A DNA stretch of 64,000 bases from Limosilactobacillus caecicola (GTDB lineage: Bacteria; Bacillota; Bacilli; Lactobacillales; Lactobacillaceae), in contig NZ_CALPCI010000003.1 of NCBI RefSeq assembly GCF_943192935.1, positions 62,001-126,000 on the forward strand, read 5' to 3'. Position numbers and translations under genes: made by a program. The notes under the pieces are model-generated. The model was not told the origin of the DNA and did not search any database. It was given only the letters and a program-made list of their open reading frames with translations. Positions 20,861-30,855 of this stretch are shown here, in pieces. The number at the start of each line of letters is the position of its first letter. Position 1 is the first letter of the stretch.

Positions 20861-22138
20861 CTAATTTTCATTTTGCCGTTCGCTCGCCGCCTCTTGGGGC
20901 AGGATTAAATTCAAAGCAATGCCCAAGACTGCGGCTACCGCTAAGCCTGAGAACTGGTATTGGCCAAGCTTTAAGTAGGCATTCCCGATTCCGATTACCA
21001 AGATTGCTGAGGCAATCATCAAGTTTCGTTTCTTATTGAAATCAATCTGGTCATCAATCATCACTCGCAGACCACTAGAAGCAATTGTTCCAAATAATAG
21101 GAATGAAATTCCCCCAATCACTGGCGAAGGAATCGTCTCAATCAACGCGCTTAATTTACCAACAAAACTAAAGAAAACAGCGAATAACGCAGCACCAGTG
21201 ATCACATAAACACTATGGACTTTAGTGATTGCTAAGACACCAATATTTTCACCATAACTGGTTACTGGCGGGCCACCAACGAATCCGGCAATAATGGAAG
21301 CTGTCCCATCCCCCGCAAGCGTATGATTGAGGCCCGGATTCTTGAAGTAGTTGCGTTCAGTCAATTCATTCAGGACCATGATATGTCCCATATGTTCAGT
21401 CATTGTCACAAAGGCAATTGGTGCCATGCTTAGAATTGCTCCCCAATAGAATTGGGGGCTGTAGTTCAAAAATGGAATCTGAAATTGGGGTAAGCTAAAC
21501 CAATGGGCACTCATAACCGGCCTAAAGTCTACAATGCCAAACAAAACGGCAACTCCATAGCCAAAGACAATTCCCATTAGGATTGGGATCAGTCCTAAAA
21601 AGCCTTTGAAGTACATATTAAAGGCAACAGTCAGCAACATTGTAATCATCGCCACCGCAAAAAATCTTAAATCATAATGGCCATTGTTGATTGTTGCATC
21701 CTTGGCAGCTGTACCAGCTAAAGAAAGACCAATCACCACAATTACCGGCCCAACAACAATTGGTGGTAGAATCCGATCAATCCATGCAGAACCAAAGAAG
21801 CTTACGATTAACGAAACAATTAAATAAACACACCCGACGGCAATCGTGCCTTGGGCAATTCCAGGATAACCAGTGGTTTTCATTAATGCCATCATCGGCA
21901 CAACAAATGAAAAACTTGACCCCATGTATGCCGGAATTTTATGCTTGGTAATCAAAAGATAGATTAGCGTTCCAACCCCTGAACTAAATAACGCAATTCC
22001 TGGGTTCAGTCCCACTAAAATCGGCACCAACACGGTTGAGCCAAACATTGAAAACATGTGTTGTAATGATAAGCCAACCCATTGTGCTGGTTTTGGACGC
22101 TCATCGACATCGAGCACTACATCACGTCTTTTTGCCAT
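20861..22138 (-). CDS. uraA: Uracil permease (NCS2 / nucleobase:cation symporter family)
   Basis: 425-residue transporter with about 14 hydrophobic segments. NCS2 signatures: QHMFSMFGSTVLVPILVGLNP at the N-terminus, the substrate Glu in VTMTEHMGHIMVL, and GFVGGPPVTSYGENIGVLA. Uracil is the likely substrate because a PyrR-type attenuator controls the gene and upp lies 3 kb upstream. The C-terminal tail is short and hydrophilic. Confidence 0.93.
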   Translation of the reverse strand: MAKRRDVVLDVDERPKPAQWVGLSLQHMFSMFGSTVLVPILVGLNPGIALFSSGVGTLIYLLITKHKIPAYMGSSFSFVVPMMALMKTTGYPGIAQGTIAVGCVYLIVSLIVSFFGSAWIDRILPPIVVGPVIVVIGLSLAGTAAKDATINNGHYDLRFFAVAMITMLLTVAFNMYFKGFLGLIPILMGIVFGYGVAVLFGIVDFRPVMSAHWFSLPQFQIPFLNYSPQFYWGAILSMAPIAFVTMTEHMGHIMVLNELTERNYFKNPGLNHTLAGDGTASIIAGFVGGPPVTSYGENIGVLAITKVHSVYVITGAALFAVFFSFVGKLSALIETIPSPVIGGISFLLFGTIASSGLRVMIDDQIDFNKKRNLMIASAILVIGIGNAYLKLGQYQFSGLAVAAVLGIALNLILPQEAASERQNEN

Positions 22139-22154
22139 TATGCTAGTCTCCCTT

Positions 22155-22279
22155 CAAAAAAATCCCTGGAACCACAAAGGTCCCAGGGATTACGCAAAAT
22201 TTGCCTAGCATCGGCTAGCAATGATATTTTAACGCACCTTTGGGGCCTCTCTGGACCCAATTAAAGGTTTCTTTCAATT
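22155..22279 (-). promoter_or_regulatory. PyrR-binding attenuator leader of uraA
   Basis: Read on the minus strand, the leader has GGTCCAGAGAGGCC (complement near 22243-22258), the conserved PyrR-binding loop TCCAGAGAGG. A terminator follows with stem AATCCCTGG...CCAGGGATT (22161-22191) and a run of T. UMP-bound PyrR is known to favour the terminator in such leaders, so uracil uptake should fall when pyrimidines are plentiful. Confidence 0.9.
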
Positions 22280-22285
22280 GCTTGT

Positions 22286-22314
22286 ATCATACTGACTTTA
22301 TCAGCGGTTGTCAA
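22286..22314 (-). promoter_or_regulatory. Promoter of uraA
   Basis: Consensus TTGACA (22309-22314), 17-base spacer and TATGAT (22286-22291) on the minus strand. The -35 box lies inside the last codons of the upstream YibF-like gene. Confidence 0.85.
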
Positions 22315-23074
22315 CACCATTTTGATAATTCCAAATTACAAATTCAGTGGTCAAAGGCACAGTCACAATCACGCCAATAAAGGAGATTAACACGGTCACT
22401 ACTTCCGCAACCAAAATTTTGTTATTAATAATAGTTGCCAAGGAGTAGTTAAGTCCGACAAACCAAATAAGCAGTGCCATCAAGTTACCTAAAAACCCCA
22501 TCAATAGCGTATTGAGGGTTGTACTAATAATCTGTTGACCAATTTCACGACCGCTTTGCCGAAGCTCTGCTGAAGCAATTATGGAATCACTTTGGTGAGT
22601 AATTTCACTGACCCCACTAGCGATGGCAATTGCCGCTTCCGCTACTGCCCCAAGACAACTTAGAATGGTGGTCATGACCCCTAATTTAACATAATTAATT
22701 CCAATTAAAATCGACATTCCTTCCAGCTCACTACTATTTTCGGTACTAAAGCCGGTCGCTTGAACGAAATGTTCCATCACCTGAGTGACTACAATGATCA
22801 GCACCATTACAACTACCGCTGCCTCAAACGCACTCAGACTAATTTGTAAATCTTCAGTTCCTATAAAGATCGTTGTTGCTAAAATTAATAATCCCATAAT
22901 CACCGTCACAATTAGTGGTTCAGCATGGAGAGCAACGAGGACCAAACTAATATAAAAATAAATAAAATTCAGGAGAAGACCCAAAAAGGATAGCCACCCC
23001 TGCTTACCACCAATGATGATCATGAGCACCAGCAAGACTAGCCCTAATCCGGTAATTGTTCCCACTTTGATCAC
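22301..23074 (-). CDS. YibE/F family membrane protein (YibF-like)
   Basis: 257 residues with seven or so hydrophobic helices and no cytoplasmic domain, opening VGTITGLGLVLLVLMIIIGG. It contains the family stretch KLGVMTTILSCLGAVAEAAIAIASG. The GTG start overlaps the stop of the preceding YibE-like gene by four bases (GTGA), so the two are translationally coupled. Function of YibE/F pairs is not established; they look like transporter subunits. Confidence 0.85.
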   Translation of the reverse strand: MIKVGTITGLGLVLLVLMIIIGGKQGWLSFLGLLLNFIYFYISLVLVALHAEPLIVTVIMGLLILATTIFIGTEDLQISLSAFEAAVVVMVLIIVVTQVMEHFVQATGFSTENSSELEGMSILIGINYVKLGVMTTILSCLGAVAEAAIAIASGVSEITHQSDSIIASAELRQSGREIGQQIISTTLNTLLMGFLGNLMALLIWFVGLNYSLATIINNKILVAEVVTVLISFIGVIVTVPLTTEFVIWNYQNGVDNR

Positions 23075-24180
23075 TTCCTCGCTAGATAATACCCTGCAAT
23101 CGCACTAATAATTGGCACAGTCATGACAATACCAATCCCGGACACCAGGCTCTGGGCAACTCCTAAGCTCATCGCCATCCGAAATATGTATCCCCACGAA
23201 TTACCATTCCGCAACATCAAAACTGCGTTAGTAAGGGTTGAAAAAAGAAAAATCATTAGTAGAACATTTGCCAGGGGCCCCATCACCGTTTTGCCAACGT
23301 CGCGACCTGCCAAGAAAAGTGTGTGCCATTTGACATGCGGACGCAGATCTTTGATAGCAAATTGCGTTGCCAGGATATCACTAGCTTCGTCCATCACGGC
23401 TCCTAAACAACCAATGATGACTTCGCAGATGTAAAGGAGCCGATAATTTTGGGTCACGTATTGCATAGCTTCGTAATAGAGTCCCTTCTCCCCCGTAAGA
23501 GTGCTGACTAACAGAAAAATGAATACCGCAATGCCAACCCCAACAGTCGTCGCCAAAAGTGAAGCCCAGGTTTGGCGTCCCCACCCGAACGTTATTAACA
23601 ACGTCATCAAGGCCATTAAAAAGGCGACGCTTGCAAAGATAACCACCATTTCCTGAGCTTGAGTCTGTAAATCAACCTTAATGGCGACGAAGAATAATCC
23701 AATATTAAGGATTGCGGTAAAAAACGCATTTAAACCTTTCCTGCCCAGCAAGCCGATCAATAATAGCAACACGACCAGGCAAAGGGCGACTACCGCAGAA
23801 TCACGTTTTAATCCAGTAACGTTCCCTGTCAGACGTTGGCTTTTACCAGTAATTTGTGACAATAAAACGTGTTGACCAACACGGTAGCGTTGATCCATCC
23901 CGCCTGACTTCGTATAGGTATTGACCGCCGCAATTGTTTTACCACGGTAACGGCCATTCAACACCTTGATCCGGAGGCGCTGTTTAAATTGATAATCAAC
24001 ATTATTAAACTGATCCGTTGCTTTTTCACGGTTCACAACGGCCGCATGTTCAATCCGGCCAACCGGTTGTTGGTATAACTGCTGATTATTAAAAATAAGG
24101 GCAACGAGGCTGACGCCAATCATCAGTAACAACAGTGTCATCCGCTTAGACAGTTGCCACCAGTTTCTCAATTTCCACAT
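23071..24180 (-). CDS. YibE/F family membrane protein (YibE-like)
   Basis: 369 residues. An N-terminal helix (about 14-30) is followed by an extracytoplasmic domain of about 100 residues with the strands KQRLRIKVLNGRYRGKTIAA and VGQHVLLSQ, then seven helices. EVIIGCLGAVMDEASDILA is the conserved YibE/F motif, parallel to the one in the partner protein. First gene of a two-gene operon running toward uraA. Substrate unknown. Confidence 0.85.
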   Translation of the reverse strand: MWKLRNWWQLSKRMTLLLLMIGVSLVALIFNNQQLYQQPVGRIEHAAVVNREKATDQFNNVDYQFKQRLRIKVLNGRYRGKTIAAVNTYTKSGGMDQRYRVGQHVLLSQITGKSQRLTGNVTGLKRDSAVVALCLVVLLLLIGLLGRKGLNAFFTAILNIGLFFVAIKVDLQTQAQEMVVIFASVAFLMALMTLLITFGWGRQTWASLLATTVGVGIAVFIFLLVSTLTGEKGLYYEAMQYVTQNYRLLYICEVIIGCLGAVMDEASDILATQFAIKDLRPHVKWHTLFLAGRDVGKTVMGPLANVLLMIFLFSTLTNAVLMLRNGNSWGYIFRMAMSLGVAQSLVSGIGIVMTVPIISAIAGYYLARK

Positions 24181-24338
24181 TTTCAGATCTTCTTTCGCTT
24201 AATCATCACCATTGTACCCGATTTTTCAAAAGGCATTCTCATTTCAAAAGATCTTTACACAATCACAACCATTCGTGTTTTGCACTGAAATGTTTTAAAA
24301 TAGCTTGTAACAGAATCTTGAATGAAGGAATGAAATGA

Positions 24339-24989
24339 ATGGAAAAGTACCATCTATACGTTGTTCGACACGGCCGAACCTTCTTAAACAATTTCCATCG
24401 CCTCCAAGGGTGGATCGACTCCGAATTAACTGAATTAGGCCAGCAGCAAGCAATTGCCACTGGCCAGGGTCTCCGTCAAATCCCGTTTAAACTAGTAGTT
24501 TCATCAGACCTCCACCGGGCTGTCGAAACTCGTGACCTGATTGTCCAACAGCTAAACCAACAGCCGGCCAAAATTAGTACAGATAAAGCGTTTCGCGAGG
24601 TCTTTTTTTCCTCCTTTGAGGGGCTACCCGCAGACGAGGTTTTTCAAAAAATTTGCCAGCGTTATGGTTTTACTAGCCAGGACGATATCATTGCAAAAAA
24701 AGGCTTTGCAGAAGTGCGCAGGATCATGCAAGACGAGGATTTAACCCACCAAGCAGAACTCTACCCCGAGATTATCAACCGGTTCCGAACTGGTCTTTAC
24801 CATATTACCCAAGCTGTTCCGCAGGGTGGCAATGTGTTGATTATTTCCCATGGGGCCTTTATTCGAACCATTGCTGATTTTTTGGGGACCAATATCATTA
24901 ACAACTTCCCTAGTAACGCCGGAGTGACAGAGCTGGCCATGACGGTCCCAGGTGATGTTCGAATGATTGAATATAACCGGCAATTTTAA
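24339..24989 (+). CDS. Histidine phosphatase family protein
   Basis: 216-residue member of the phosphoglycerate mutase-like clan. The catalytic RHG is in LYVVRHGRTFLNN (His11) and the second histidine in VLIISHGAF near residue 168. Phosphoserine-type or broad phosphatase activity is likely, not glycolytic mutase, as key mutase motifs are absent. The only plus-strand gene between atp and tdk; it converges on upp with a shared terminator. Confidence 0.9.
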   Translation: MEKYHLYVVRHGRTFLNNFHRLQGWIDSELTELGQQQAIATGQGLRQIPFKLVVSSDLHRAVETRDLIVQQLNQQPAKISTDKAFREVFFSSFEGLPADEVFQKICQRYGFTSQDDIIAKKGFAEVRRIMQDEDLTHQAELYPEIINRFRTGLYHITQAVPQGGNVLIISHGAFIRTIADFLGTNIINNFPSNAGVTELAMTVPGDVRMIEYNRQF

Positions 24990-24991
24990 AT

Positions 24992-25027
24992 AAAAAAGAT
25001 TCAAGTTTTTCAACTTGAATCTTTTTT
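24992..25027. terminator. Bidirectional terminator between the histidine phosphatase gene and upp
   Basis: Perfect 16-bp stem with arms 24992-25007 and 25012-25027, a four-base loop, and A-run/T-run flanks that serve both strands. Confidence 0.92.
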
Positions 25028-25028
25028 A

Positions 25029-25664
25029 TTACTTAGTACCAAACAGGCGGTCACCGGCATCACCCAAGCCTGGCACAATGTAACCATCTTCATTTAAGTG
25101 ATCATCCAAACCACAAGTGTAAAGGTCAACATCTGGGAATTTCTCCCGAACAGCTTTAACCCCTTCTGGAGCAGCAACTAAACAAGCAAACTTAATGTTC
25201 TTTTCAGCACAACCACGTTTCTTGAGAGCTTCGATCGCCATGATCGCGGAACCACCAGTTGCCAACATCGGATCAACCACAAATAGTTGTCGCTCTGTAA
25301 TATCATTTGGCAACTTAACGAAGTATTCATGAGGTTTCAAAGTTTCTTCATCACGGTACATCCCAATAAAGCCAATTTTAGCTGCGGGAATTAGCTCGGT
25401 CATTCCATCAACCATTCCTAGCCCCGCACGGAGAATTGGTACAATTGCGACTTTCTTCCCTGCCAGTTCCTTTTTCGTAGTCTTGGCAATTGGTGTTTCG
25501 ATTTCGACATCCTTTAATGGCATCGAACGGGAAACTTCATATGCCATCAAAGTGGCTAATTCCTTAACGGTTTCCCGAAAGGCTTTGGTACCAACATTTT
25601 TGTCGCGGATCATTGTTAATTTATGTTGAATTAATGGATGGTCTAAAACTTCAAACTTTCCCAT
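25029..25664 (-). CDS. upp: Uracil phosphoribosyltransferase
   Basis: 211 residues. Converts uracil and PRPP to UMP. PRPP loop [11 protein letters not shown] and uracil-binding [11 protein letters not shown] at the C-terminus are intact, as is the [13 protein letters not shown]-like N-terminal region. A plausible promoter (CTAACA, 17 bases, TACAAT) precedes it. It forms a salvage route with uraA, from which it is separated by the YibE/F pair and the phosphatase. Confidence 0.97.
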   Translation of the reverse strand: MGKFEVLDHPLIQHKLTMIRDKNVGTKAFRETVKELATLMAYEVSRSMPLKDVEIETPIAKTTKKELAGKKVAIVPILRAGLGMVDGMTELIPAAKIGFIGMYRDEETLKPHEYFVKLPNDITERQLFVVDPMLATGGSAIMAIEALKKRGCAEKNIKFACLVAAPEGVKAVREKFPDVDLYTCGLDDHLNEDGYIVPGLGDAGDRLFGTK

Positions 25665-25742
25665 GGTTAATACACTCCTTTATGTTTCTCAACCATTGTA
25701 CCAAAAACTAGACCATTTGTTAGACCTTCGGACCATTTTATC

Positions 25743-26777
25743 TTATTTTTCTCTGGAAAGCGCGTCGATAAAATGAGCCCCACCCGCCGATTTATTCAAA
25801 CGATTCATGTAGGCTAAGCCAAGTCCACTGGTAGGAAAAGCTTGGGTTACGATCGCTTTCACATTCTGTTCGTCATCAAAATGGCGTAATCCATCAAAAA
25901 GCCGTGCACTGGCATCATTAATACCGTTACCAAGGGAGAATGGTTCGGCATTACTTGGTAATTGAAGCCCCGTTAAAATATTTTGCTCCGCCATTACCCC
26001 GACTGGAAAGGCCTGTTGCTGAAGCCATCGCATAACAGCGGACCAGTCATCATCAGGATCAACAATGTAGACCTGGGCATTTGGCGCATAGTGTTTGTAC
26101 TTCATTCCTGGTGCCTTTGGAGTTTCGTTTTTGCCAACGTGATGATGATTCAAATCAATTGAGCCAACGACACTTTCAATGTCGGCTTTAGTAACTGCAC
26201 CTGGCCGCAAAATCACTGGTTGATTAGTTGACATATCAAGAACCGTGGATTCAACACCCACTTGAGTCGGCCCATCATCCAAAATGCCAAAAATTTTTCC
26301 TTTTAAGTCGTGGTAAACATGTTGAGCGGTCGTCGGACTGGGCTTCCCAGAAGTATTTGCTGATGGTCCCACCATTGGCACCCCGGCTTCTTTAATCAGC
26401 TCCAAAGTTGGCACCGAATTGGGAAAACGAAACGCCACTGTTGAAAGCCCACCAGTCACGGTCTTAGAAAGGGCCCCGGGGTTAATTTTCAAAATAATCG
26501 TTAAAGATCCCGGCCAAAATTGTGCCATCAGTTGACGTGCTTTATCTGGAATTTCAGCCGCATACTGTTCAACCATTGCCACGGACGCAACGTGAACAAT
26601 TAGAGGATTATCGCTTGGGCGTCCCTTAGCCTGATAAACCCTCTTAACCGCTGTTTCATTAGTTGCATCGGCTCCTAATCCATAAACCGTTTCTGTTGGA
26701 AACGCCACTAACTCTCCTGCTCTAAGGGCGGCAGCAGCCTCTTGAATTTGATCTTTTTGAAAAATTTTAGTTTCCAT
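25743..26777 (-). CDS. L-threonylcarbamoyladenylate synthase (Sua5/YwlC type)
   Basis: 344 residues: an N-terminal YrdC domain (FPTETVYGLGADATN, KGRPSDNPLIVHV, SANTSGKPSPT) and a C-terminal Sua5 domain (from about 235). Makes the threonylcarbamoyl-AMP used for t6A37 tRNA modification together with TsaB/D/E. ATG at 26777 has AAGGTG at proper spacing; a GTG three codons upstream is less likely. Part of tdk-prfA-prmC-sua5. Confidence 0.95.
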   Translation of the reverse strand: METKIFQKDQIQEAAAALRAGELVAFPTETVYGLGADATNETAVKRVYQAKGRPSDNPLIVHVASVAMVEQYAAEIPDKARQLMAQFWPGSLTIILKINPGALSKTVTGGLSTVAFRFPNSVPTLELIKEAGVPMVGPSANTSGKPSPTTAQHVYHDLKGKIFGILDDGPTQVGVESTVLDMSTNQPVILRPGAVTKADIESVVGSIDLNHHHVGKNETPKAPGMKYKHYAPNAQVYIVDPDDDWSAVMRWLQQQAFPVGVMAEQNILTGLQLPSNAEPFSLGNGINDASARLFDGLRHFDDEQNVKAIVTQAFPTSGLGLAYMNRLNKSAGGAHFIDALSREK

Positions 26778-26791
26778 GCTCTTCACCTTGA

Positions 26792-27643
26792 TTATTTATC
26801 AAAATTCCATGCTTTAATCATCCGCATCCGGTCAGCCAAATCATGTTTGGTTTGAATCGTTGCCGTTGGTTGCAATCGGTAAAATAGGCGTTGAATCGAT
26901 TCTTCTTGATCATAGCCCGTCTCCCCAAATAATACACCATCAGGATTTAAATGCGCATCAATTTCGTGAAAAAGACGATGGTAAAATCCAAGCCCGTTTT
27001 CCGAAGCAAACAGCGCCAACGGTGGTTCGTACTTAACCACCGCCGGATCTATCACATCTAATGCATTTGGTGATACATAAGGTGGGTTGGTCACAATTAA
27101 ATCAAACCGTTCACCCGTTAATTCAGCAAAAAGGTCACTTGTTACTTGCCGGAGGTTGGTTCCATGCAATCGTTGATTAGCAGTAGCCACACGCAAAGCA
27201 CTTGCCGAAATGTCACTTAAAGTGACCTGCCAGCGAGGGCGTTCTAAAGCCAACGTAATCCCGATCACTCCACTACCGGTCCCCAAATCCAACACTTTTA
27301 GGGGCTTTTTCTCTGGCATCTCAGCCAACACCCACTCGATTAAATCCTCAGTCTCAACTTCTGGAATGAGCACGTCACTGTTTACAACAAAAGTTCGGCC
27401 AAAAAATGGGGCCTTTCCCACAACATACTGGGTGGGCTCATCTTTGGCAATCCGAAGAATCGCTGCTTGATAACGTTGTTTTTCGTCATCAGACATTATT
27501 TCCCGATTATGCATCAACAGGTCAGCATCACTCCACCCATGGATCATCATCAAAACAAAACGTGGCGCATTGGGATCCCGATTAAGCTTTTTTAAAAAAG
27601 AAGAAGCCCATCGCTGGGCTTGAAAGTATGTCCAATTACTCAT
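26792..27643 (-). CDS. prmC: Peptide chain release factor N5-glutamine methyltransferase
   Basis: 283-residue SAM-dependent enzyme that methylates the GGQ glutamine of RF1. SAM motif [13 protein letters not shown], and the catalytic NPPY in [10 protein letters not shown]. Overlaps the 3' end of prfA, its substrate gene, by eight bases. Confidence 0.97.
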   Translation of the reverse strand: MSNWTYFQAQRWASSFLKKLNRDPNAPRFVLMMIHGWSDADLLMHNREIMSDDEKQRYQAAILRIAKDEPTQYVVGKAPFFGRTFVVNSDVLIPEVETEDLIEWVLAEMPEKKPLKVLDLGTGSGVIGITLALERPRWQVTLSDISASALRVATANQRLHGTNLRQVTSDLFAELTGERFDLIVTNPPYVSPNALDVIDPAVVKYEPPLALFASENGLGFYHRLFHEIDAHLNPDGVLFGETGYDQEESIQRLFYRLQPTATIQTKHDLADRMRMIKAWNFDK

Positions 27644-28724
27644 TCCGTAATTGCTCCAATTTCTTAGTTTGGTCTGCGATAATTAAGGCTTCGATGATTT
27701 CATCCAAATCACCATCCATAATCTTATCAAGCTTATTCAAAGTCAAACCAATCCGGTGGTCAGTCACCCGGTTTTGGGGGTAGTTGTAGGTACGGATCCG
27801 TTCAGACCGATCACCCGTACCGATGGCATCTTTCCGCTTTTGGTCGTACGCACTCTGTTCTTTTTGTTGGTAGTAATCGTAGACCCGGGCCTTCAAAATC
27901 CGCATCGCCTTCGCACGGTTTTGCTGTTGTGAACGTTCATCTTGCATGGCCACAACAATTCCTGTTGGCAAGTGTGTCATTCGCACGGCAGAAGACGTCT
28001 TGTTGATGTGTTGTCCACCAGCACCAGATGAACGGTAAACGTCCACCCGAATGTCCTTAGGATCCAAATCAATTTCGACATCTTCAGCCTCAGGCATCAC
28101 GCCAACGGTCGCCGTCGAGGTGTGGACCCGACCTGCCGATTCAGTGACTGGCACCCGTTGAACACGGTGCGCTCCATTTTCAAACTTTAATTTGGAGTAC
28201 ACCTTATCACCAGTAATCATGAGCACGATTTCTTTAAAACCACCAACCTCGGTTTCAGTTTTGTCAACCACTTCAACGTTCCAGCCTTGGTTTTCAGCAT
28301 AGTGCAAATACATATTGTAGAGGTCACCAGCAAATAAGCTGGCTTCGTCACCACCAGCAGCCCCACGAATTTCCATGATAATGTTTTTATCATCATTAGG
28401 GTCTTTGGGAATCAAAAGGACCTCTAACTCTTGAGCCAGTTTCTCCTGTTCGTCCTTTGAAGAAGCTAGTTCTTCCTTGGTCATTTCGATGAGTTCATCA
28501 TCCTTGGTATCCCGCAGAAGGTCCTCATCATCCTTGATGGTTTGGGTTACTTTTTGGTATTGGTGATACTTCTCGACGGTTTCACGGAGACTTCCTTCTT
28601 CTTTGGAAAGCTTCATGAACCTTTGACTGTCAGCAATGACTTCTGGATCACTGATCAATTCATTTAATTCATCATAGCGGTCAGCAACCGCTTGTAATTT
28701 ATCAAAGATTTCTTCCATTTCCAT
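27636..28724 (-). CDS. prfA: Peptide chain release factor 1
   Basis: 362 residues. Recognises UAA/UAG stop codons. The GGQ motif sits in [19 protein letters not shown], and the codon-recognition PxT segment is HLPTG-proximal in domain 2/3 order as usual. ATG overlaps the tdk stop (TAATG), giving tight coupling in the tdk-prfA-prmC order seen across lactobacilli. Confidence 0.98.
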   Translation of the reverse strand: MEMEEIFDKLQAVADRYDELNELISDPEVIADSQRFMKLSKEEGSLRETVEKYHQYQKVTQTIKDDEDLLRDTKDDELIEMTKEELASSKDEQEKLAQELEVLLIPKDPNDDKNIIMEIRGAAGGDEASLFAGDLYNMYLHYAENQGWNVEVVDKTETEVGGFKEIVLMITGDKVYSKLKFENGAHRVQRVPVTESAGRVHTSTATVGVMPEAEDVEIDLDPKDIRVDVYRSSGAGGQHINKTSSAVRMTHLPTGIVVAMQDERSQQQNRAKAMRILKARVYDYYQQKEQSAYDQKRKDAIGTGDRSERIRTYNYPQNRVTDHRIGLTLNKLDKIMDGDLDEIIEALIIADQTKKLEQLRNE

Positions 28725-29320
28725 TAGTCATTCTCCTGTTCGCGATTTAATTCGGGGTGAAAATAGTGTTTACGGCAAACTGGGTAGTATGATTCATTAC
28801 CCCCTACCTGAATTTGGTCACCCTCATACACCGGCTGACCGTCATGAATCCGTAAGTTCATAATGGCTTTGCGTGGGCAGAACCAGCAGATTGTTTTCAT
28901 TTCCTCAATTTTGTCTGCATAAAGTAGTAAATACTTTGAGCCTTCAAATAATTCGTTTTTAAAATCGTTTTTGAGTCCAAAGGTCATAACAGGAATATTG
29001 AGTTCATCAACAATCTTCGTCAATTGCATCACATGCTGCTTAGTCAGGAATTGGGCCTCATCTATCAACACACAGTAAATTCGGTGCTGAGTCAGTTTTT
29101 CCTGCACCAATTGATAGATATCTGTATCATTCATAATTGGCGTCACCCGCCGTTTGAGGCCGATGCGACTAGCAATAATGCCTCGACCTGACCGTGTATC
29201 AACCCCACTAGTGAGCAATTCGACAGGTTTATTTTGCTCTTCATAATTATGAGCCACTTTTAAAATATCAATTGATTTTCCGGAATTCATCGCGCCATAT
29301 TTAAAAAATAACTGCGCCAA
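28724..29320 (-). CDS. tdk: Thymidine kinase
   Basis: 198 residues, type II thymidine kinase. P-loop GAMNSGKS near residue 10, Walker-B-like LIDEAQFL, and a zinc ribbon with CWFC and C..KH. The start is taken as TTG at 29318-29320, because AAGGTGA is 5 bases upstream and the product then begins [15 protein letters not shown] as in other species; a GTG three codons earlier overlaps the ribosome site. Confidence 0.95.
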   Translation of the reverse strand: MAQLFFKYGAMNSGKSIDILKVAHNYEEQNKPVELLTSGVDTRSGRGIIASRIGLKRRVTPIMNDTDIYQLVQEKLTQHRIYCVLIDEAQFLTKQHVMQLTKIVDELNIPVMTFGLKNDFKNELFEGSKYLLLYADKIEEMKTICWFCPRKAIMNLRIHDGQPVYEGDQIQVGGNESYYPVCRKHYFHPELNREQEND

Positions 29321-29517
29321 TATTTTCACCTTTTTCTCATGAAATAGTACTGTTCAATTATAGCGGAAAAGACCAGCTTTTTGAATAGGTAATCTTGACA
29401 AAGCACTTTCGACTGGCACTTACATTTTCTTTAAGGGAAATCGGGACGCTTTCTTTTTATAACAAGAACGTTTAAAATGGTGACTTATAAAAGTATATTG
29501 TGGAAGGAAAAAATAAC

Positions 29518-30855
29518 ATGTCAATTCGAAGCTCATTTGCAGAATTTGCAGGACGATCCAGTTATTGGTTCTTACATAATGTTTTTCATGGGGGAAGTTC
29601 ATTACCAGGAAAAATCACCCTCAAGCTGGATCCAAATATTCTGAGTGAATTTGCCAAAAAGTATGATTTGGTGATTATTACCGGTACCAATGGAAAAACT
29701 CTCACCACTGCGTTAAGTGTCCGGGTTGCCCGTGAAAAATACCAAGACGTTGTCACAAATCCTTCAGGATCCAACATGGAGCAAGGAATTGTCACTGCAT
29801 TTATCACTGCCCCACGGGCTAAGCAAAAGGGGTTGGCAATCCTGGAAGTGGACGAAGCAAATGTCCGGATGGTCACCAAACACATCCGGCCGATTGCAAT
29901 TGTCATGACGAACCTTTTCCGTGACCAAATGGATCGGTACGGTGAAATTTACACAACCTATGACAAAATTTTAGCAGGGGTGAAGCTTGCTCCACAGGCT
30001 ACCATTATTGCTAACGGTGACGAACAAATCTTTAACACCAAGGATTTACCAAACCCCGTGATTTATTACGGTTTTGCCAATGACCATCAAGATGATTTGC
30101 GGGCACCAGCTAACACTGACGGCTTGCTATGTCCGAAGTGTCAACACATTCTTCATTTCCATAACCTCACTTATGCCAGTCTTGGTGAGTATTTCTGTCC
30201 TCATTGTGGTTTTCACCGTCCAGAATTAACGTACAAAGTCACAGCTTTAGGCAATATGACGCCAACCTCCTCTAAATTTGAGATCGATGGTCACCAGTTT
30301 GAAATTGGTGTTGGAGGGCTTTACAACATCTACAATGCTCTGGCAGCCTATTCGCTGGGCCGTTTCCTTGGCATTACCCCAGAACAAATTCAGCACGCTT
30401 TTGAAGCTGATGAACATGTTTTTGGGCGGCAGGAAATCATTGATGTCGATGGTAAAAGGGTCACCCTGGTTCTCGTTAAAAATCCAGTCGGCCTCAATCA
30501 AGTGATCGATATGGTGTTGACTGAGCCCCAACCATTTAGCTTCGGCTTTTTATTAAACGCTAACTATGCTGACGGAATTGACACCAGTTGGATTTGGGAT
30601 GGGAACTTTGAAAAATTAAATGATTCACGAATTAAGGCCTTCTTTACCGGTGGTGAACGTTACAAAGATATTTCAACCCGTTTAAAGATGGCTGGCATTG
30701 ACCAACTGCAAGAGGAACCAAACCTGACCAAAGTGATTGACCTGATCAAAGAATTACCAACGGACAACGTCTACCTGCTTTCAAGTTATACTGCAATGCT
30801 CCAACTTAGAAAAGAATTATCTGAACGCAAGTACATTCAAGGAGGCATGGATTAA
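29518..30855 (+). CDS. murT: Lipid II isoglutaminyl synthase, Mur-ligase subunit MurT
   Basis: 445 residues. With GatD it amidates the D-Glu of lipid II to D-isoGln. ATP loop ITGTNGKT at 54-61; DNUE-like METHIONINE-rich central domain with a Cys4 zinc ribbon (CPKC and CPHCGF) inserted, characteristic of MurT; C-terminal DUF1727 domain. ATG at 29518 has GGAAGG upstream; the longer frame from 29500 begins inside that site. GatD starts on its last base. Confidence 0.96.
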   Translation: MSIRSSFAEFAGRSSYWFLHNVFHGGSSLPGKITLKLDPNILSEFAKKYDLVIITGTNGKTLTTALSVRVAREKYQDVVTNPSGSNMEQGIVTAFITAPRAKQKGLAILEVDEANVRMVTKHIRPIAIVMTNLFRDQMDRYGEIYTTYDKILAGVKLAPQATIIANGDEQIFNTKDLPNPVIYYGFANDHQDDLRAPANTDGLLCPKCQHILHFHNLTYASLGEYFCPHCGFHRPELTYKVTALGNMTPTSSKFEIDGHQFEIGVGGLYNIYNALAAYSLGRFLGITPEQIQHAFEADEHVFGRQEIIDVDGKRVTLVLVKNPVGLNQVIDMVLTEPQPFSFGFLLNANYADGIDTSWIWDGNFEKLNDSRIKAFFTGGERYKDISTRLKMAGIDQLQEEPNLTKVIDLIKELPTDNVYLLSSYTAMLQLRKELSERKYIQGGMD

